Assembly (NCBI GenBank): GCA_002278935.1
Contig: NCJL01000004.1
Coordinates: forward strand, 186,001 to 250,000
Direction of reading: 5' to 3'
DNA from: Gallionellales bacterium 39-52-133
Lineage (GTDB): Bacteria > Pseudomonadota > Gammaproteobacteria > Burkholderiales > Gallionellaceae
Length of the DNA: 64,000 nucleotides
Made by a program: the position numbers and the translations under genes
Shown here: piece by piece, positions 33,664-43,797 of the stretch
Numbering within the stretch: the stretch's first letter is position 1
How the letters are laid out: every line of letters begins with the position of its first letter
Notes under the pieces: generated by a model
What the model saw: the letters and a program-made list of their open reading frames with translations, nothing else
What the model was told of the DNA's origin: nothing
Database searches by the model: none

Positions 33664-33695
33664 AAAATATTCAATAAAATCAAGCACTTGTATAT
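33664..33695 (-). repeat. Dispersed AT-rich motif, copy 3 (inverted)
   Basis: Read on the minus strand this is AAGTGCTTGATTTTATTGAA plus TATTTT, differing from copy 1 (3509-3534) at a single position. It lies in the 49-bp gap between the convergent ispB and gspF genes. Confidence 0.65.
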
Positions 33696-33703
33696 TTTCC
33701 TCT

Positions 33704-34924
33704 TCAGCGTACCATCTGGTTCATTTCAATAATCGGCATCAGGATAGCCAGTACGATGGTCAGCACCACACCTCCCATCACCAGTATCAGTACGGGTTCC
33801 AGCAGCGAAGTCAGCACCGAAGTGTAGTTGCTGATTTCCTGTTCCTGCTGGGTGGCTGCGCGATCAAGCATGGCATCCAGCTTGCCGCTGTTTTCACCGC
33901 TGGCAATCAGGTGCACCAATATCGGTGGAAACAAGCCCGAAACGGCAAGAGCCCGGCTCAGCGTGACACCTTCACGCACTTTTTTTGCTGCGTCCTCCAC
34001 CGCGCGGCGCATCGGCAGATTGGTTACCACTCCCGCCGCTGCCTGCAGCGAGATCAGCAGGGGCACGCCGCTGCCGGCCAGTATGGCGAGGGTGCTGGCC
34101 ATGCGCGCGGTATTGATGCCGCGTACCAGCCGTCCCACCATGGGCAGGCGCAATAAACGCAAGTGCCACTGAAACCGAATTTCTTCACGCCTTAGCAGGG
34201 CGCGTACCGCAAAGCCACCGCCCAGCAGGGCAATCAACAAGTACAGCCATGTTTCCTGCAGCCCTGAGCTCAGGCCGATCAGCATGCGTGTCAGCAACGG
34301 CAGGGTCTGGTGCGATTGCTGGAATACGCTCACCACTTGCGGTACCACATAAATCAGCAAGCCCAGCACCACCATCAGGGCCACCGCAGTCACGATGGCG
34401 GGATAGACAAAGGCAAGCACGACTTTTTGCCGCAACACCTGGCGCGACTCGGTGTAATCCGCCAGCCGCATCATCACATGGCCGAGTTCGCCGGAGGCTT
34501 CGCCGGCCTTGATCAGCGCGCGATAGATGTCGGGAAAGACACTTTCGTATTGCCCCATGGCCTGTGCCAAAGTGTGTCCCGCCAGCAATTCTGAGCGAAC
34601 GCCGGCCAGTATCTGGTGTACCGACTCATCCTCGCTTTGTTCAATCAGGGCGCTCAGGGCGTATTCAAGGGTTAAGCCTGCGTCCAGCAGGGTTGCGAGC
34701 TGGCGTGTAATCATGCTGAGCTGCGAAGAAGAAATGCCACGCCGGAAACGCCAGCGCTGACCGGCGCCTGCATTCAGGGAGTCTTCCGTGACCGCGTCGA
34801 CCGTGACGACGGTCAGCCCCAGTTCGCGCACGCGCGCGCGCGCATGGCGCAGGCCGTCTGCTTCTGCCACGCCGCGTACGGTGCGTCCTTCAGTATCGAG
34901 TGCTTCATAGCGGAATGCGGCCAT
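33704..34924 (-). CDS. gspF: Type II secretion inner-membrane platform protein GspF
   Basis: 406 residues. N-terminal 'FRYEALDTEGRTVRGVAEADG' and two repeated T2SF domains with three membrane helices (about 170-190, 220-240, 375-397). 'GLTLEYALSALIEQSEDE' and 'GVPLLISLQAAAGVV' are standard. It begins 2 bp after gspE and forms the platform that couples the GspE ATPase to pseudopilus growth. Last gene of the minus-strand gspC-D-E-F operon. Confidence 0.96.
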   Translation of the reverse strand: MAAFRYEALDTEGRTVRGVAEADGLRHARARVRELGLTVVTVDAVTEDSLNAGAGQRWRFRRGISSSQLSMITRQLATLLDAGLTLEYALSALIEQSEDESVHQILAGVRSELLAGHTLAQAMGQYESVFPDIYRALIKAGEASGELGHVMMRLADYTESRQVLRQKVVLAFVYPAIVTAVALMVVLGLLIYVVPQVVSVFQQSHQTLPLLTRMLIGLSSGLQETWLYLLIALLGGGFAVRALLRREEIRFQWHLRLLRLPMVGRLVRGINTARMASTLAILAGSGVPLLISLQAAAGVVTNLPMRRAVEDAAKKVREGVTLSRALAVSGLFPPILVHLIASGENSGKLDAMLDRAATQQEQEISNYTSVLTSLLEPVLILVMGGVVLTIVLAILMPIIEMNQMVR

Positions 34925-34926
34925 AA

Positions 34927-36426
34927 CTAATCGCGCGAAACGCGCAGCAATTCTTCCATGGACGTCACACCGGTAATGACCAGGCGCATGCCATCCTCGC
35001 GCAGACTGTGCATGCCTTGCTTCAGCGCATATTCGCGCAGCGACTGTTCGGAGACGCGGTCATGTATCAGGCGGCGCAGGCCATCATCGACACGCATCAA
35101 TTCGTAAATACCGGTGCGCCTGTGATACCCGGTATGCCCGCAGGACTGGCAGCCGATCGGACGGTACAGCATGGTTGCAGGTGCGCCTTCCAGCAGTGCC
35201 AGTTCCGCAGGGCCAGGCTCATAGGCTTCGCGGCAGACGGTGCACAGGCAGCGCACCAGACGCTGGGCCAGGATGCCGAGTATGCTGGAAGAAAGCAGGA
35301 AGGGTTCAACACCCATGTCGGTGAGCCGCGTGACCGAGCTCGCGGTGTCGTTGGTGTGCAGCGTGGCCAGCACCAGATGGCCGGTGAGACTGGCCTGCAC
35401 CGCGATTTGTGCGGTTTCCAGGTCGCGAATTTCGCCTATCATGATCACGTCGGGATCCTGCCGCAGGATGGCGCGCAGCGCGCGCGCAAAAGTCATGTCG
35501 ATACGCGGATTCACCTGAGTCTGGCCGATGCCGTCGAGGTCATACTCGACAGGGTCTTCCACGGTCATCACATTGGTGACCGTGGCGTCGATGCGCGACA
35601 GCGCGGCATAGAGCGTGGTGGTTTTGCCGGAGCCGGTGGGGCCGGTGACCAGCACGATGCCGTGAGGCTGGCGCATCAGTTCGTCAATCTGGATCAGGGT
35701 TGTGCCTTTCATGCCCAGGCGTTCCAGATTCAGCCGGCCTGCATCCTTGTCCAGCAGGCGCAGTACCACGCGCTCGCCGTGGCCGGTTGGCAGCGTGGAG
35801 ACGCGCACATCCACCGGGCGACCGGCCAGTCTCAGCGTAATGCGGCCATCCTGCGGCAGGCGTTTTTCTGCGATGTCCAGCTCGGCCATGATCTTGAGGC
35901 GCGAAACCATGGCGGCGTGCAGCGCGCGGTGCGGCTCGACCACGTCCTTCAGTGTGCCATCGACGCGGAAGCGCACCACCGAGCGGGTTTCAAACGGTTC
36001 GATATGAATATCGGAGGCGTTGTCGCGCACTGCCTGGGTCAGCAGGGCGTTGATCATGCGGATCACCGGTGCATCGTTTTCCGCATCCAGCAGATCTTCG
36101 GTGGGCGGCAGGTCGTTCACCAGCTGCGACAAATCCATATCCTGCTCCACATCGCCCACCATGGAGGCCGCCGAGCCATCGGCTTGCGCATAAGCCAGGG
36201 CAAGTGCCTTGTCGAATTCCTCTGTCGATATCAGCGTGGCGTGCAGCGGCACCCCGAGTGCGCGGCGCACTTCCGCCAGTGTGGCCGCCGCTGTACCTTT
36301 GCGTACCTGTACTTCGGCGCCTTCGACGGATAAATTTGCCAGCAGCACACCCTTGGCTTTGGCAAAGGTGTAGGGAATTTTTCTGATTAGCTGCCGTTCA
36401 TTCAGAATGGTTGCGGTCTGTTCCAT
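34927..36426 (-). CDS. gspE: Type II secretion ATPase GspE
   Basis: 499 residues. N1E-like N-terminal domain, then the secretion ATPase core with Walker A 'GPTGSGKTTT' near 261-270, Asp box 'VEDPVEYDLDGIGQTQVNP', Walker B 'DPDVIMIGEIRD' and His box 'LATLHTNDT'. The tetracysteine zinc module is present ('CLCTVC' and 'CQSCGHTGY'). Lies between gspD (7-bp gap) and gspF (2-bp gap). It drives pseudopilus assembly from the cytoplasmic side through GspL. Confidence 0.97.
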   Translation of the reverse strand: MEQTATILNERQLIRKIPYTFAKAKGVLLANLSVEGAEVQVRKGTAAATLAEVRRALGVPLHATLISTEEFDKALALAYAQADGSAASMVGDVEQDMDLSQLVNDLPPTEDLLDAENDAPVIRMINALLTQAVRDNASDIHIEPFETRSVVRFRVDGTLKDVVEPHRALHAAMVSRLKIMAELDIAEKRLPQDGRITLRLAGRPVDVRVSTLPTGHGERVVLRLLDKDAGRLNLERLGMKGTTLIQIDELMRQPHGIVLVTGPTGSGKTTTLYAALSRIDATVTNVMTVEDPVEYDLDGIGQTQVNPRIDMTFARALRAILRQDPDVIMIGEIRDLETAQIAVQASLTGHLVLATLHTNDTASSVTRLTDMGVEPFLLSSSILGILAQRLVRCLCTVCREAYEPGPAELALLEGAPATMLYRPIGCQSCGHTGYHRRTGIYELMRVDDGLRRLIHDRVSEQSLREYALKQGMHSLREDGMRLVITGVTSMEELLRVSRD

Positions 36427-36433
36427 GATGGGG

Positions 36434-38608
36434 TTAAGGGTTTTCTGTGGCAGGCGCCGCTTCAGCGACCGGAGAGTTTTCCACAGGAGTTGCTGGCGTT
36501 TCGTTACCGTTATTCACCTGGTCACCGTTAGCATTTTCCCTTGTCGCTTCAGCCGGTGCAGAGCCGGTTTGCGCAACGGGGCTGCTTGCTGGCACGGCAG
36601 AGGCTGGCGTTGAATCCAGTGCGGGTGAACTGGGAGGCGTCATGGTGGGCAACATCAAATGCCACGACAGCTGGTTTTCTTCCTGCTTGTCGCGCAGGTA
36701 ATCATATCTGCTCCGGGTTAAGCCCTTGGACGCCTCGGCTGTGCGCAGCACCGTCGGGCGGATAAATACCATTAGATTGGTTTTTGCACTCTTGCGCGTA
36801 TCGTAGCGGAACAGCCAGCCTAACAGCGGGATATCACCCAGCAGCGGAACTTTGAATTCTCCATTGGTCACCTGGTCCTGTATCAAACCGCCCAGTACAA
36901 GAGTCTGGCCGTCGTCCACCAGTACCGTGGTGTCGAGCGAGCGCTTGTTGGTGATGACGCCTGCGGGATTACTGAGATCCTGCACGCTGGATACCTCCTG
37001 GTAGATCATCATTTTCACCGTGCCGCCTTCGGAAATCTGCGGCTTTATTTTCAGTGTCAGGCCGACGTCTTTGCGTTCTATGGTCTGGAAGGGATTGGGA
37101 TTCGCCGTCGTACCCTGTTGCGAACCGGTGATGAAGGGTACGTTCTGGCCGATAATGATTTTGGCTTCCTCGTTGTCCAGCATCATCAGATTCGGCGTGG
37201 AAAGAATATTCGCATTGGCGTCGGTCTGCATCGCGCGTGCCAGCACACCCAGACTGCCGCCGCGCACAATGCCAACATTCAGGCCTGTGCCAATAACGGG
37301 TGCTCTTGCTGCGATACTGGTTGCCACACCGACAATATTGGTGCCGCTGCCGCCAAAATTGGTGCCGCCACCAACCAGATCGCCGTTGACATCGCCGCTT
37401 GCCCCCTGCCATTGCACACCAAATTCGGCGGCCTTGTCGGCGGTCACCTCGGCGATCAGGGCTTCGACAAATACCTGCGCGCGGCGCACATCCAGCATGT
37501 CGATCACCGCGCGCATATTGTTATAAATATGGCTGGGCGCGGTAATAATCAGCGAGTTTGTAGCTGCATCAGCCTGTATCATGCCGCCCCCGGCGGGGCT
37601 GGCAGTGCTGCTGGCAGCAGGTGCGCCCGGCACCGCCGGGGCTGTTGTGGCCGGTGCCGCAGCAGACGTGTCACCCGACAGCACGGCACGCAAGGTCTGG
37701 GCCAGTTTCACTGCCTCGGCATTTTTCAGATACACCACATGCATATTTCCCAGCGTGCCGGTCTCGGTATCAAGCTTCTCAACCAGTTCCCGCACACGAT
37801 CAATGCGTTCCTGGTTTTCGGTGCGCAGCAGCAGGCTGTTGGTGCGTGCGTCTGCCAGCAATATGAAGCGCTGGCTTGAGTCGGGTGTGCCGGGCGAGGT
37901 GGCACCATCCTGCATGAGCCGGTTGATTGTCTGTGCCAGCTCGATAGCGGAAGCGCTTTTAACAGGGATAATGACGGGAGATCCCTTGTCGGGCTGGTCT
38001 ATGGCATTGACGATTTGTTCGATGCGTCGCTGGTTACTGGCGTAATCAGTCACTACAAGGGTGTTGCTGTTTGGATAGGCGACCACGATGTTATTCGGTG
38101 CGATCAGCGGGCGCAAAACCGGCACCAGTTGTGCGGCCGATTCATATTTCAGGACATAGACACGGGTAACCAGCTTTTCACCGGAGCCTCTTTGTCCGCT
38201 CACACCGGAGACGTATAGCTTGGCATCTGCCTCGGGCATTATTTTGGTCACGCCACCGGCCTCAACTGCGGCAAAACCCTGCATGCGCAGGGTCGAGAGC
38301 AATATGTCATATGCGAGCGGGGCGGCGACGGGTGTAGATGAAATAATATTGACGGTGCCTTTTACACGCGGATCGATCACAAAGTTGCGCCCGGTGATAT
38401 GCGAGATTGCCTTAACAACTTCTTCAATCTCGGCATTTACAAAATTGAGGGATACGGTTTCATTCGGCGCGCCAGTCGCCAGGGGCAGCGCGGGGGGAAG
38501 CATGCACAGGCATGTCACGACAATTGTGCGGAGAATTGCATGTGCCATTGCGGGCATGTGCTGTTTCTTTTTTGGGTAATTCCTAAAGCGGATCATAAAT
38601 AATTCCAT
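36434..38608 (-). CDS. gspD: Type II secretion outer-membrane secretin GspD
   Basis: Up to 724 residues from ATG 38608; ATG 38596 is an equal option. Signal sequence around residues 22-47. N0 domain 'VSLNFVNAEIEEVVKAI', then N1-N3 repeats, with a Ser/Ala/Pro-rich insert near residues 310-345 ('APATTAPAVPGAPAAS'). The secretin core has 'VPFITGSQQG', 'KDVGLTLKIKPQI' and 'LVLGGLIQDQ'. The last ~65 residues are a Pro/Ser/Ala-rich tail, the usual place for a pilotin-binding S-domain, but no such domain is clear. Forms the exit pore. Confidence 0.96.
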   Translation of the reverse strand: MELFMIRFRNYPKKKQHMPAMAHAILRTIVVTCLCMLPPALPLATGAPNETVSLNFVNAEIEEVVKAISHITGRNFVIDPRVKGTVNIISSTPVAAPLAYDILLSTLRMQGFAAVEAGGVTKIMPEADAKLYVSGVSGQRGSGEKLVTRVYVLKYESAAQLVPVLRPLIAPNNIVVAYPNSNTLVVTDYASNQRRIEQIVNAIDQPDKGSPVIIPVKSASAIELAQTINRLMQDGATSPGTPDSSQRFILLADARTNSLLLRTENQERIDRVRELVEKLDTETGTLGNMHVVYLKNAEAVKLAQTLRAVLSGDTSAAAPATTAPAVPGAPAASSTASPAGGGMIQADAATNSLIITAPSHIYNNMRAVIDMLDVRRAQVFVEALIAEVTADKAAEFGVQWQGASGDVNGDLVGGGTNFGGSGTNIVGVATSIAARAPVIGTGLNVGIVRGGSLGVLARAMQTDANANILSTPNLMMLDNEEAKIIIGQNVPFITGSQQGTTANPNPFQTIERKDVGLTLKIKPQISEGGTVKMMIYQEVSSVQDLSNPAGVITNKRSLDTTVLVDDGQTLVLGGLIQDQVTNGEFKVPLLGDIPLLGWLFRYDTRKSAKTNLMVFIRPTVLRTAEASKGLTRSRYDYLRDKQEENQLSWHLMLPTMTPPSSPALDSTPASAVPASSPVAQTGSAPAEATRENANGDQVNNGNETPATPVENSPVAEAAPATENP

Positions 38609-38705
38609 TATTGTTAATCAGCTATGCTAGTTTCAATTGTGTTGAATCAGAACCATTTTGGTGAAGCTGATGCAAATGATTTTGCATGTTTTCGGGACAT
38701 CCTTT

Positions 38706-39239
38706 TTACTTGCTGTTGGCAGCTGCTTTGTTCATTCCCTGCAATGTGATGCCATGCGGCGAGCCGGCATATTTGTTTTCAAGGTTGACGCGCTGCCGCA
38801 CGCCAGCGCGCTCAAGCACAACATGGTCTGCATGCACGGCAACGAGGCGGGTGCCAGTAGCAACTTCCTCGCCTTCGGCAACACCTGTCTGGCTCCTGTC
38901 ATCCAGTTTTAATACTGCAAATCCCCGCTTGCCCTCGCTGGCGGCGAAAACGCCCAGCAGCTGCACATTGGGTAATGCTACGCCATTCGCAGTTGTTTCA
39001 TTTGAACTTGTGACACCAAAAAGCTGCCCCGTTTCCATGCCGGCTGCGCGCTGCGGCAGCGCGGCAGTAAATGAAGTCTGCGGAGCAAATAAAATCCAGA
39101 ACCACTTTGCCAGCAGCACACCCAGTATGAGCGCGCTCACACCGCGCCAGGATAAGGGTAAAAAATTGAATAAACGTGCCATGCTGGCAAACGCTGCTTC
39201 AGCTATCGTCCCGATAGAGCTCCGGTTAATTTTGAGCAT
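38706..39239 (-). CDS. gspC: Type II secretion protein GspC, short form without PDZ
   Basis: 177 residues; ribosome site AGGGAA before ATG 39239. One N-terminal membrane helix (about 31-52), then the homology-region domain 'LFGVTS...VQLLGVFAASEGKRGFAVL' that contacts the N0 domain of GspD. Typical GspC proteins have ~270 residues with a C-terminal PDZ or coiled-coil domain; here the protein ends after the HR domain and a short tail. The position as first gene of the gspC-D-E-F operon supports the assignment. A hairpin-forming ATGCAAA-TGAT-TTTGCAT lies after it at 38670-38690. Confidence 0.85.
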   Translation of the reverse strand: MLKINRSSIGTIAEAAFASMARLFNFLPLSWRGVSALILGVLLAKWFWILFAPQTSFTAALPQRAAGMETGQLFGVTSSNETTANGVALPNVQLLGVFAASEGKRGFAVLKLDDRSQTGVAEGEEVATGTRLVAVHADHVVLERAGVRQRVNLENKYAGSPHGITLQGMNKAAANSK

Positions 39240-39574
39240 TGCCGTGTTCCCTCATATGCAAGCGGGCAGTATACATCGAACGTCGTTGCCAGCGTGGCTT
39301 CGCTGTCGGGAGATTGACGCCGGGGCCGGGGCAGGATGAATTTTATCTGCCAGATTGGGGGTGATTTGCCTGAGCCTGGCTAAATTTTTAAAAAGCATCA
39401 CGCAGTAGTTCGGGGTTTTTGCCGGGTGCGCTCGGTTATAATCGGCTGCATATTTTGCGTTTAATTAAATAAAATAGCAGCGATGTGTGTATAACACGTT
39501 GCGGGTAGCGATATCAGTAGCAGTATGTGTCAGGGATATTATAATTTATTATTTAATTTCAAAGGGTTATCATT
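39240..39574. promoter_or_regulatory. Divergent promoter region between gspC and gspG
   Basis: 335 bp without a gene, between the two divergent type II secretion operons, so it must hold promoters for both. A good -10 like TATAAT is at 39437-39442 on the plus strand, without a convincing -35 box. The last ~110 bp before gspG are AT-rich. No operator was recognised. Confidence 0.4.
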
Positions 39575-40045
39575 ATGACAGTTGCATCTGGCTTGCCTGT
39601 AAAAAATCTCGGGAGCTCAAGGTTAAAGTTTTGTGACGGTTTTACGCTGATTGAAATCATGATTGTCATTGTGATTATAGGCATCCTTGGAGCGTTTATT
39701 GTCCCCAAGATAATGGGGCGCCCGGACGAGGCGCGCATTATCGCCGCCAAGCAGGATATTGCCTCCATTTCGCAGGCATTAAAACTGTACCGGCTTGATA
39801 ACATGCGTTACCCCAGCACCGAACAGGGCTTGCAGGCCTTGGTGAAAAAGCCGGTTATTGCGCCCGAGCCGCCCAACTGGAAAGGTAACGGCTATCTGGA
39901 GCGTCTGCCCAATGATCCGTGGAAGCATCCTTATCAGTATTTGCAGCCCGGCTTGCACGGTGAATTTGATGTGATGAGTCTGGGTGCGGATGGTGCGCCC
40001 GGCGGCGAAGGAAATGATGCGGATATTGGATCGTGGGAGTTGTAA
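39575..40045 (+). CDS. gspG: Major pseudopilin GspG
   Basis: 156 residues. Prepilin cleavage site G22/F23 with 'GFTLIEIMIVIVIIGILGAF', including Glu at +5 of the mature protein. The C-terminal half carries 'YPSTEQGLQALV', 'YLERLPNDPWKHPYQYL' and 'FDVMSLGADGAPGGEG', the GspG calcium-site region. The leader of 22 residues is longer than usual. First gene of the gspG-N operon. Needs a prepilin peptidase (GspO/PilD), which is not in the window. Confidence 0.97.
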   Translation: MTVASGLPVKNLGSSRLKFCDGFTLIEIMIVIVIIGILGAFIVPKIMGRPDEARIIAAKQDIASISQALKLYRLDNMRYPSTEQGLQALVKKPVIAPEPPNWKGNGYLERLPNDPWKHPYQYLQPGLHGEFDVMSLGADGAPGGEGNDADIGSWEL

Positions 40046-40065
40046 CACATCAACCTGACTTGAAA

Positions 40066-40614
<549 letters not shown>

Positions 40615-40617
40615 AGA

Positions 40618-41001
40618 ATGATGAAATCATTATTGCAAGCCAGGGGCTTTACCTTGCTGGAAACGCTGGTGGCGCTGGCTATATTGGCCATTGCGCTGGC
40701 AGCTGTGATGCGTGCGACAGGTGCCGGCACCAATCATGCCGAGGCCATGCGTATGCGTGTGCTGGCCGACTGGGTGGCGCAAAACCGGCTGGCCCAGCAC
40801 GCGGCACGCGGCGATTTTTTGCCGCCCGGCATCCAGAATGGCGAGGAAACGCAGGCTGGAATTCGTCTGCTCTGGAAAGAGGATATCGGTGCAACACCCA
40901 ATCCGAGCTTTCGCCGCATTGAGGTGAGTGTGTATTCTCCCGAAGATCCCGAGTATGCGTTGCGCCGCCTGTCGGGTTTTCTGGTGCAGCAGCGTCGCTG
41001 A
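40618..41001 (+). CDS. gspI: Minor pseudopilin GspI
   Basis: 127 residues. Short leader and prepilin site 'ARGFTLLETLVALAILAIAL'. 'WVAQNRLAQ' is the usual GspI motif. Its stop overlaps the gspJ start by one base. GspI, J and K form the tip complex of the pseudopilus. Confidence 0.92.
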   Translation: MMKSLLQARGFTLLETLVALAILAIALAAVMRATGAGTNHAEAMRMRVLADWVAQNRLAQHAARGDFLPPGIQNGEETQAGIRLLWKEDIGATPNPSFRRIEVSVYSPEDPEYALRRLSGFLVQQRR

Positions 41002-41630
41002 TGTTCACACAGGCACCGGTCAGGAATATGCAAATGCGACAGCGCGGGTTTACCCTGATTGAATTGCTGGTGGCGCTGGTGATTTTGACCCTGCTTTCGG
41101 TGGCGGGGTACCGCGGGCTGGATGCTGTATTGCAGACCCGTGAACGTGTGTCCGCTGAAACACGAAAATGGCAGCATCTGGCGTTTTTCTTTGCGCGCAT
41201 GAATCAGGATATTGCGCAGGCCGTGCAGCGACCGGTGCGTGATGAGGATGGTGCAATTGTGCGGGCAGCATGGTTGGGCAACGCGGTGACAGTGGGTGAA
41301 AATGATGCCGAGCTGGTATTTACCCGTGCCGGCATACCGGATCAGGGTGCTGCGCTGCAGGCGCCGCAACGGATTGGATACCGGCTGGAACAGGGCGCGA
41401 TAGTGATGTTGCGCTGGCCCTCACTGGATCAGCCGCCGCGTGTCAAGCCCGTGCGTTATCCGGTACTGGAAGGAGTTCGTGAGTTCAAGCTGCGTTACCT
41501 TGATAGAGACGGGATATGGCAGTTGCAGTGGCAATATCCGACTGATCCGACACGGCTGCCTGTCGCAACAGAGGTCACGCTCACCCTGGTGAGCGGCGAA
41601 ACAATTACCCGGTTATTTGCCCTGCAATGA
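41001..41630 (+). CDS. gspJ: Minor pseudopilin GspJ
   Basis: 209 residues from ATG 41001, though a Met at residue 10 or so would give a shorter leader. Prepilin site 'QRGFTLIELLVALVILTLL', then 'SVAGYRGLDAVLQTRE' and 'FARMNQDIAQAVQRPVRD', the GspJ hallmark. Overlaps gspK by 4 bp. Confidence 0.93.
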   Translation: MFTQAPVRNMQMRQRGFTLIELLVALVILTLLSVAGYRGLDAVLQTRERVSAETRKWQHLAFFFARMNQDIAQAVQRPVRDEDGAIVRAAWLGNAVTVGENDAELVFTRAGIPDQGAALQAPQRIGYRLEQGAIVMLRWPSLDQPPRVKPVRYPVLEGVREFKLRYLDRDGIWQLQWQYPTDPTRLPVATEVTLTLVSGETITRLFALQ

Positions 41631-42571
41631 AAAATACAGGCCAGTGCAAAAAACTGAATCCGGACAAAGAAATGCCCATGGGCTGCAAGCAGCAGGGGGT
41701 GGCAATTATTATGGTGCTGCTGATTGTGGCAATGGCAACTTCCCTGGCCGCATATATGGCGCTGCAGCAAAATCTGTGGCAGCGCCAGGTTGAGAGCCAG
41801 TTTGCGCGGGCACAGGCCCGCCAGCTTGGTGCGGCAGGTATGGACTGGGGCAGGGCGGTGCTGGCGGAAGATGCGCGTGGCAGCAGTGTGGATCACGAGA
41901 AAGAAATCTGGACCCTGCGCCTTCCCGCGATTCCTGTTGAAGGCGGTGAGGTAATCGGCGCGATAGAGGACAGGCAGGGTTTATTTAATTTGAATAATGT
42001 GGTCACTAACGTGGCACAATTCCAGCGCCTGCTGGGTGTGCTGGGTTTGCCCGCCGATCTGGCCCCCGCGCTGGCAGACTGGATGGATGCCGACAGTGAG
42101 GCGCAGTCGGGCGGAGCAGAAGATGGTTACTACCTGGCCTTGCCGCAGCCTTACCGTACTTCAAACCGTGCACTGGTGGAGATTGGCGAGCTGGCAGGGG
42201 TGCGCGGGTATGACAGTCGCACGATTGATGTTTTGCGGGCTTTTGTGAGCGTGTTGCCTGCAAACCGGACACCGGTGAATGTGAACTTTGCACCGGCAGA
42301 GGTGATGATGGCGGTGATTGAAGGCATGACCCTGTCGGATGCGCGTTTGCTGGTGCAACAACGCCAGGGTCAGCCATTTAAGGATATTGCGGATTTCAAG
42401 CGACGCTTGCCGCACGGAGGAGTAAAAGTTGTGGATAACGATATTTCAGTAAAAAGTGATTACTTCTGGGTAACCGGGCGGGCCAGTGTCGGGCAGGCGC
42501 AGGTTGTCACCCAGGCTCTGATGCATCGTGCGAGTAATTGGCCGACCATTGTGTGGCAAAGCGTGCAATGA
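41627..42571 (+). CDS. gspK: Minor pseudopilin GspK
   Basis: 314 residues. N-terminal 'QGVAIIMVLLIVAMATSLAAY' is a prepilin helix without Glu at +5, a family trait of GspK that places it at the pseudopilus tip. The SAM-like helical insert follows ('EDRQGLFNLNNVV'), as does 'LADWMDADSEAQSGGAEDGYY'. It overlaps gspJ and gspL by 4 bp each. Confidence 0.94.
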   Translation: MKNTGQCKKLNPDKEMPMGCKQQGVAIIMVLLIVAMATSLAAYMALQQNLWQRQVESQFARAQARQLGAAGMDWGRAVLAEDARGSSVDHEKEIWTLRLPAIPVEGGEVIGAIEDRQGLFNLNNVVTNVAQFQRLLGVLGLPADLAPALADWMDADSEAQSGGAEDGYYLALPQPYRTSNRALVEIGELAGVRGYDSRTIDVLRAFVSVLPANRTPVNVNFAPAEVMMAVIEGMTLSDARLLVQQRQGQPFKDIADFKRRLPHGGVKVVDNDISVKSDYFWVTGRASVGQAQVVTQALMHRASNWPTIVWQSVQ

Positions 42572-43797
42572 GTGTGCTGAAAATTTATTTTTCCAGGCAA
42601 TGGCGGGACAGCACGTCACCTTGTTCCTGGGTCTTGAGCGATGAGCAGGGCGCTTTATTGCAGTCCGGCGAATCCACCATTGCCGCGTTACCCAGGGGGC
42701 ATGAGTGCACCGGAATCATTGCGGCAGACAGGGTGCTGAATATTGCCGTCGCACTCCCGCCCGGGGGGCGCCGCCGCTGGCAGTCGGTGTTGCCCTTTGT
42801 GGCCGAGGAATTCACGCTGACCGATCCGGAAGACAATCATGTGGTGCCGGGGCAGGCATTGGCAGATGGTCGCCGCATGATAGCGGTGATGGACAAAGCA
42901 TGGATTGCGCGCATTGTAGAGGCAGCCCGTCAGGCGAAATTATCTTTGCGTCGTATGGTGGCTGAGGTATTCCTGCCGCCACTTGCGCCGGACAGCTGGA
43001 CGCTGGTATGGAATGGAAGCAGTGGCTTTGTCAAAACGGGTTTTGCCAGCGGCATGGCACTCGATAATGGAAATGCAAGCACGCCGCCCATCGCACTGCG
43101 CCTGAGCCTGGATGCCGCCCCGCAATTGCCCCAAAAAATTGATTTCAGGTTTGCGCAGGATGTTGCTGCGGAACAGCGTCATATGCCGCAGTGGCCGGAC
43201 CTGCAAATCCCTCTGGTTGCAGGCTCAGACTGGGATTGGCGCAGGGCAAGCATTCCCGAAGATGCACTTAACCTGTTGTGGGGTGCTTTTGCGCCGCGTG
43301 CAAGAATCCAGCAATGGTGGCCAAAATTGCGCCCGGCAGTATTTCTGTTGCTGGCAATATTGAGTATCGAGATGGCGGGCAGCAACATCAAATGGGCCAT
43401 GCTGGCGGCTGAAAAAAGCCGGCTGGCAAAGGAGATGCAGCGTACTTTTCGCTTAACCTTCGGCGACGCGGTTACGCTGGTGAATGCGCCGTTGCAGATG
43501 CAGCGCAATCTGGCCGAGTTGAGGCATGCTGCAGGCTTGCCAGACACGGGTGATTTTCTGCCTTTGCTTGATTTGGTCGCCGGGTCGCTTTCCAGGCTGC
43601 CTGCCGGCAGCGTGACAGGCTTGCATTATGAAGCGGGCCGGCTTGATATCGATGTGAGGCTGGCCAGCAGGGCAGATTTTGAGGCGTTGAAGCTAAGCAT
43701 GCAAAACAGCGGGCTGGGTGTGCGTGTCGGTGCCATCCGCGATCTGGGTAACGCGGCTGAATCCAGGCTGACACTGCTGCCGGAGGGTATGTTATGA
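42568..43797 (+). CDS. gspL: Type II secretion protein GspL
   Basis: 409 residues from ATG 42568 (4-bp overlap with gspK). N-terminal actin-like cytoplasmic domain of low conservation ('VALPPGGRRRWQSVLPFVAEE'), a membrane helix near 255-275 ('AVFLLLAILSIEMAG'), and a periplasmic ferredoxin-like domain. GspL anchors the GspE ATPase to the membrane and pairs with GspM, whose gene overlaps by 4 bp. Confidence 0.9.
   Translation: MSVLKIYFSRQWRDSTSPCSWVLSDEQGALLQSGESTIAALPRGHECTGIIAADRVLNIAVALPPGGRRRWQSVLPFVAEEFTLTDPEDNHVVPGQALADGRRMIAVMDKAWIARIVEAARQAKLSLRRMVAEVFLPPLAPDSWTLVWNGSSGFVKTGFASGMALDNGNASTPPIALRLSLDAAPQLPQKIDFRFAQDVAAEQRHMPQWPDLQIPLVAGSDWDWRRASIPEDALNLLWGAFAPRARIQQWWPKLRPAVFLLLAILSIEMAGSNIKWAMLAAEKSRLAKEMQRTFRLTFGDAVTLVNAPLQMQRNLAELRHAAGLPDTGDFLPLLDLVAGSLSRLPAGSVTGLHYEAGRLDIDVRLASRADFEALKLSMQNSGLGVRVGAIRDLGNAAESRLTLLPEGML

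Noticed and set aside
34826-34843. Run of CG dinucleotides as a possible Z-DNA site
   Set aside because: It encodes ordinary Arg/Ala codons of GspF, and short CG runs are common in this coding sequence.
35008-36333. 441-codon open frame on the plus strand opposite gspE
   Set aside because: It mirrors the gspE codons, is His/Gln-rich without a recognisable fold, and gspE on the minus strand has all ATPase motifs.
38649-38668. Shared word ACCATTTTGGTGAAG with the element at 12201
   Set aside because: Only 15 bp, no flanking similarity or inverted-repeat context; probably chance.
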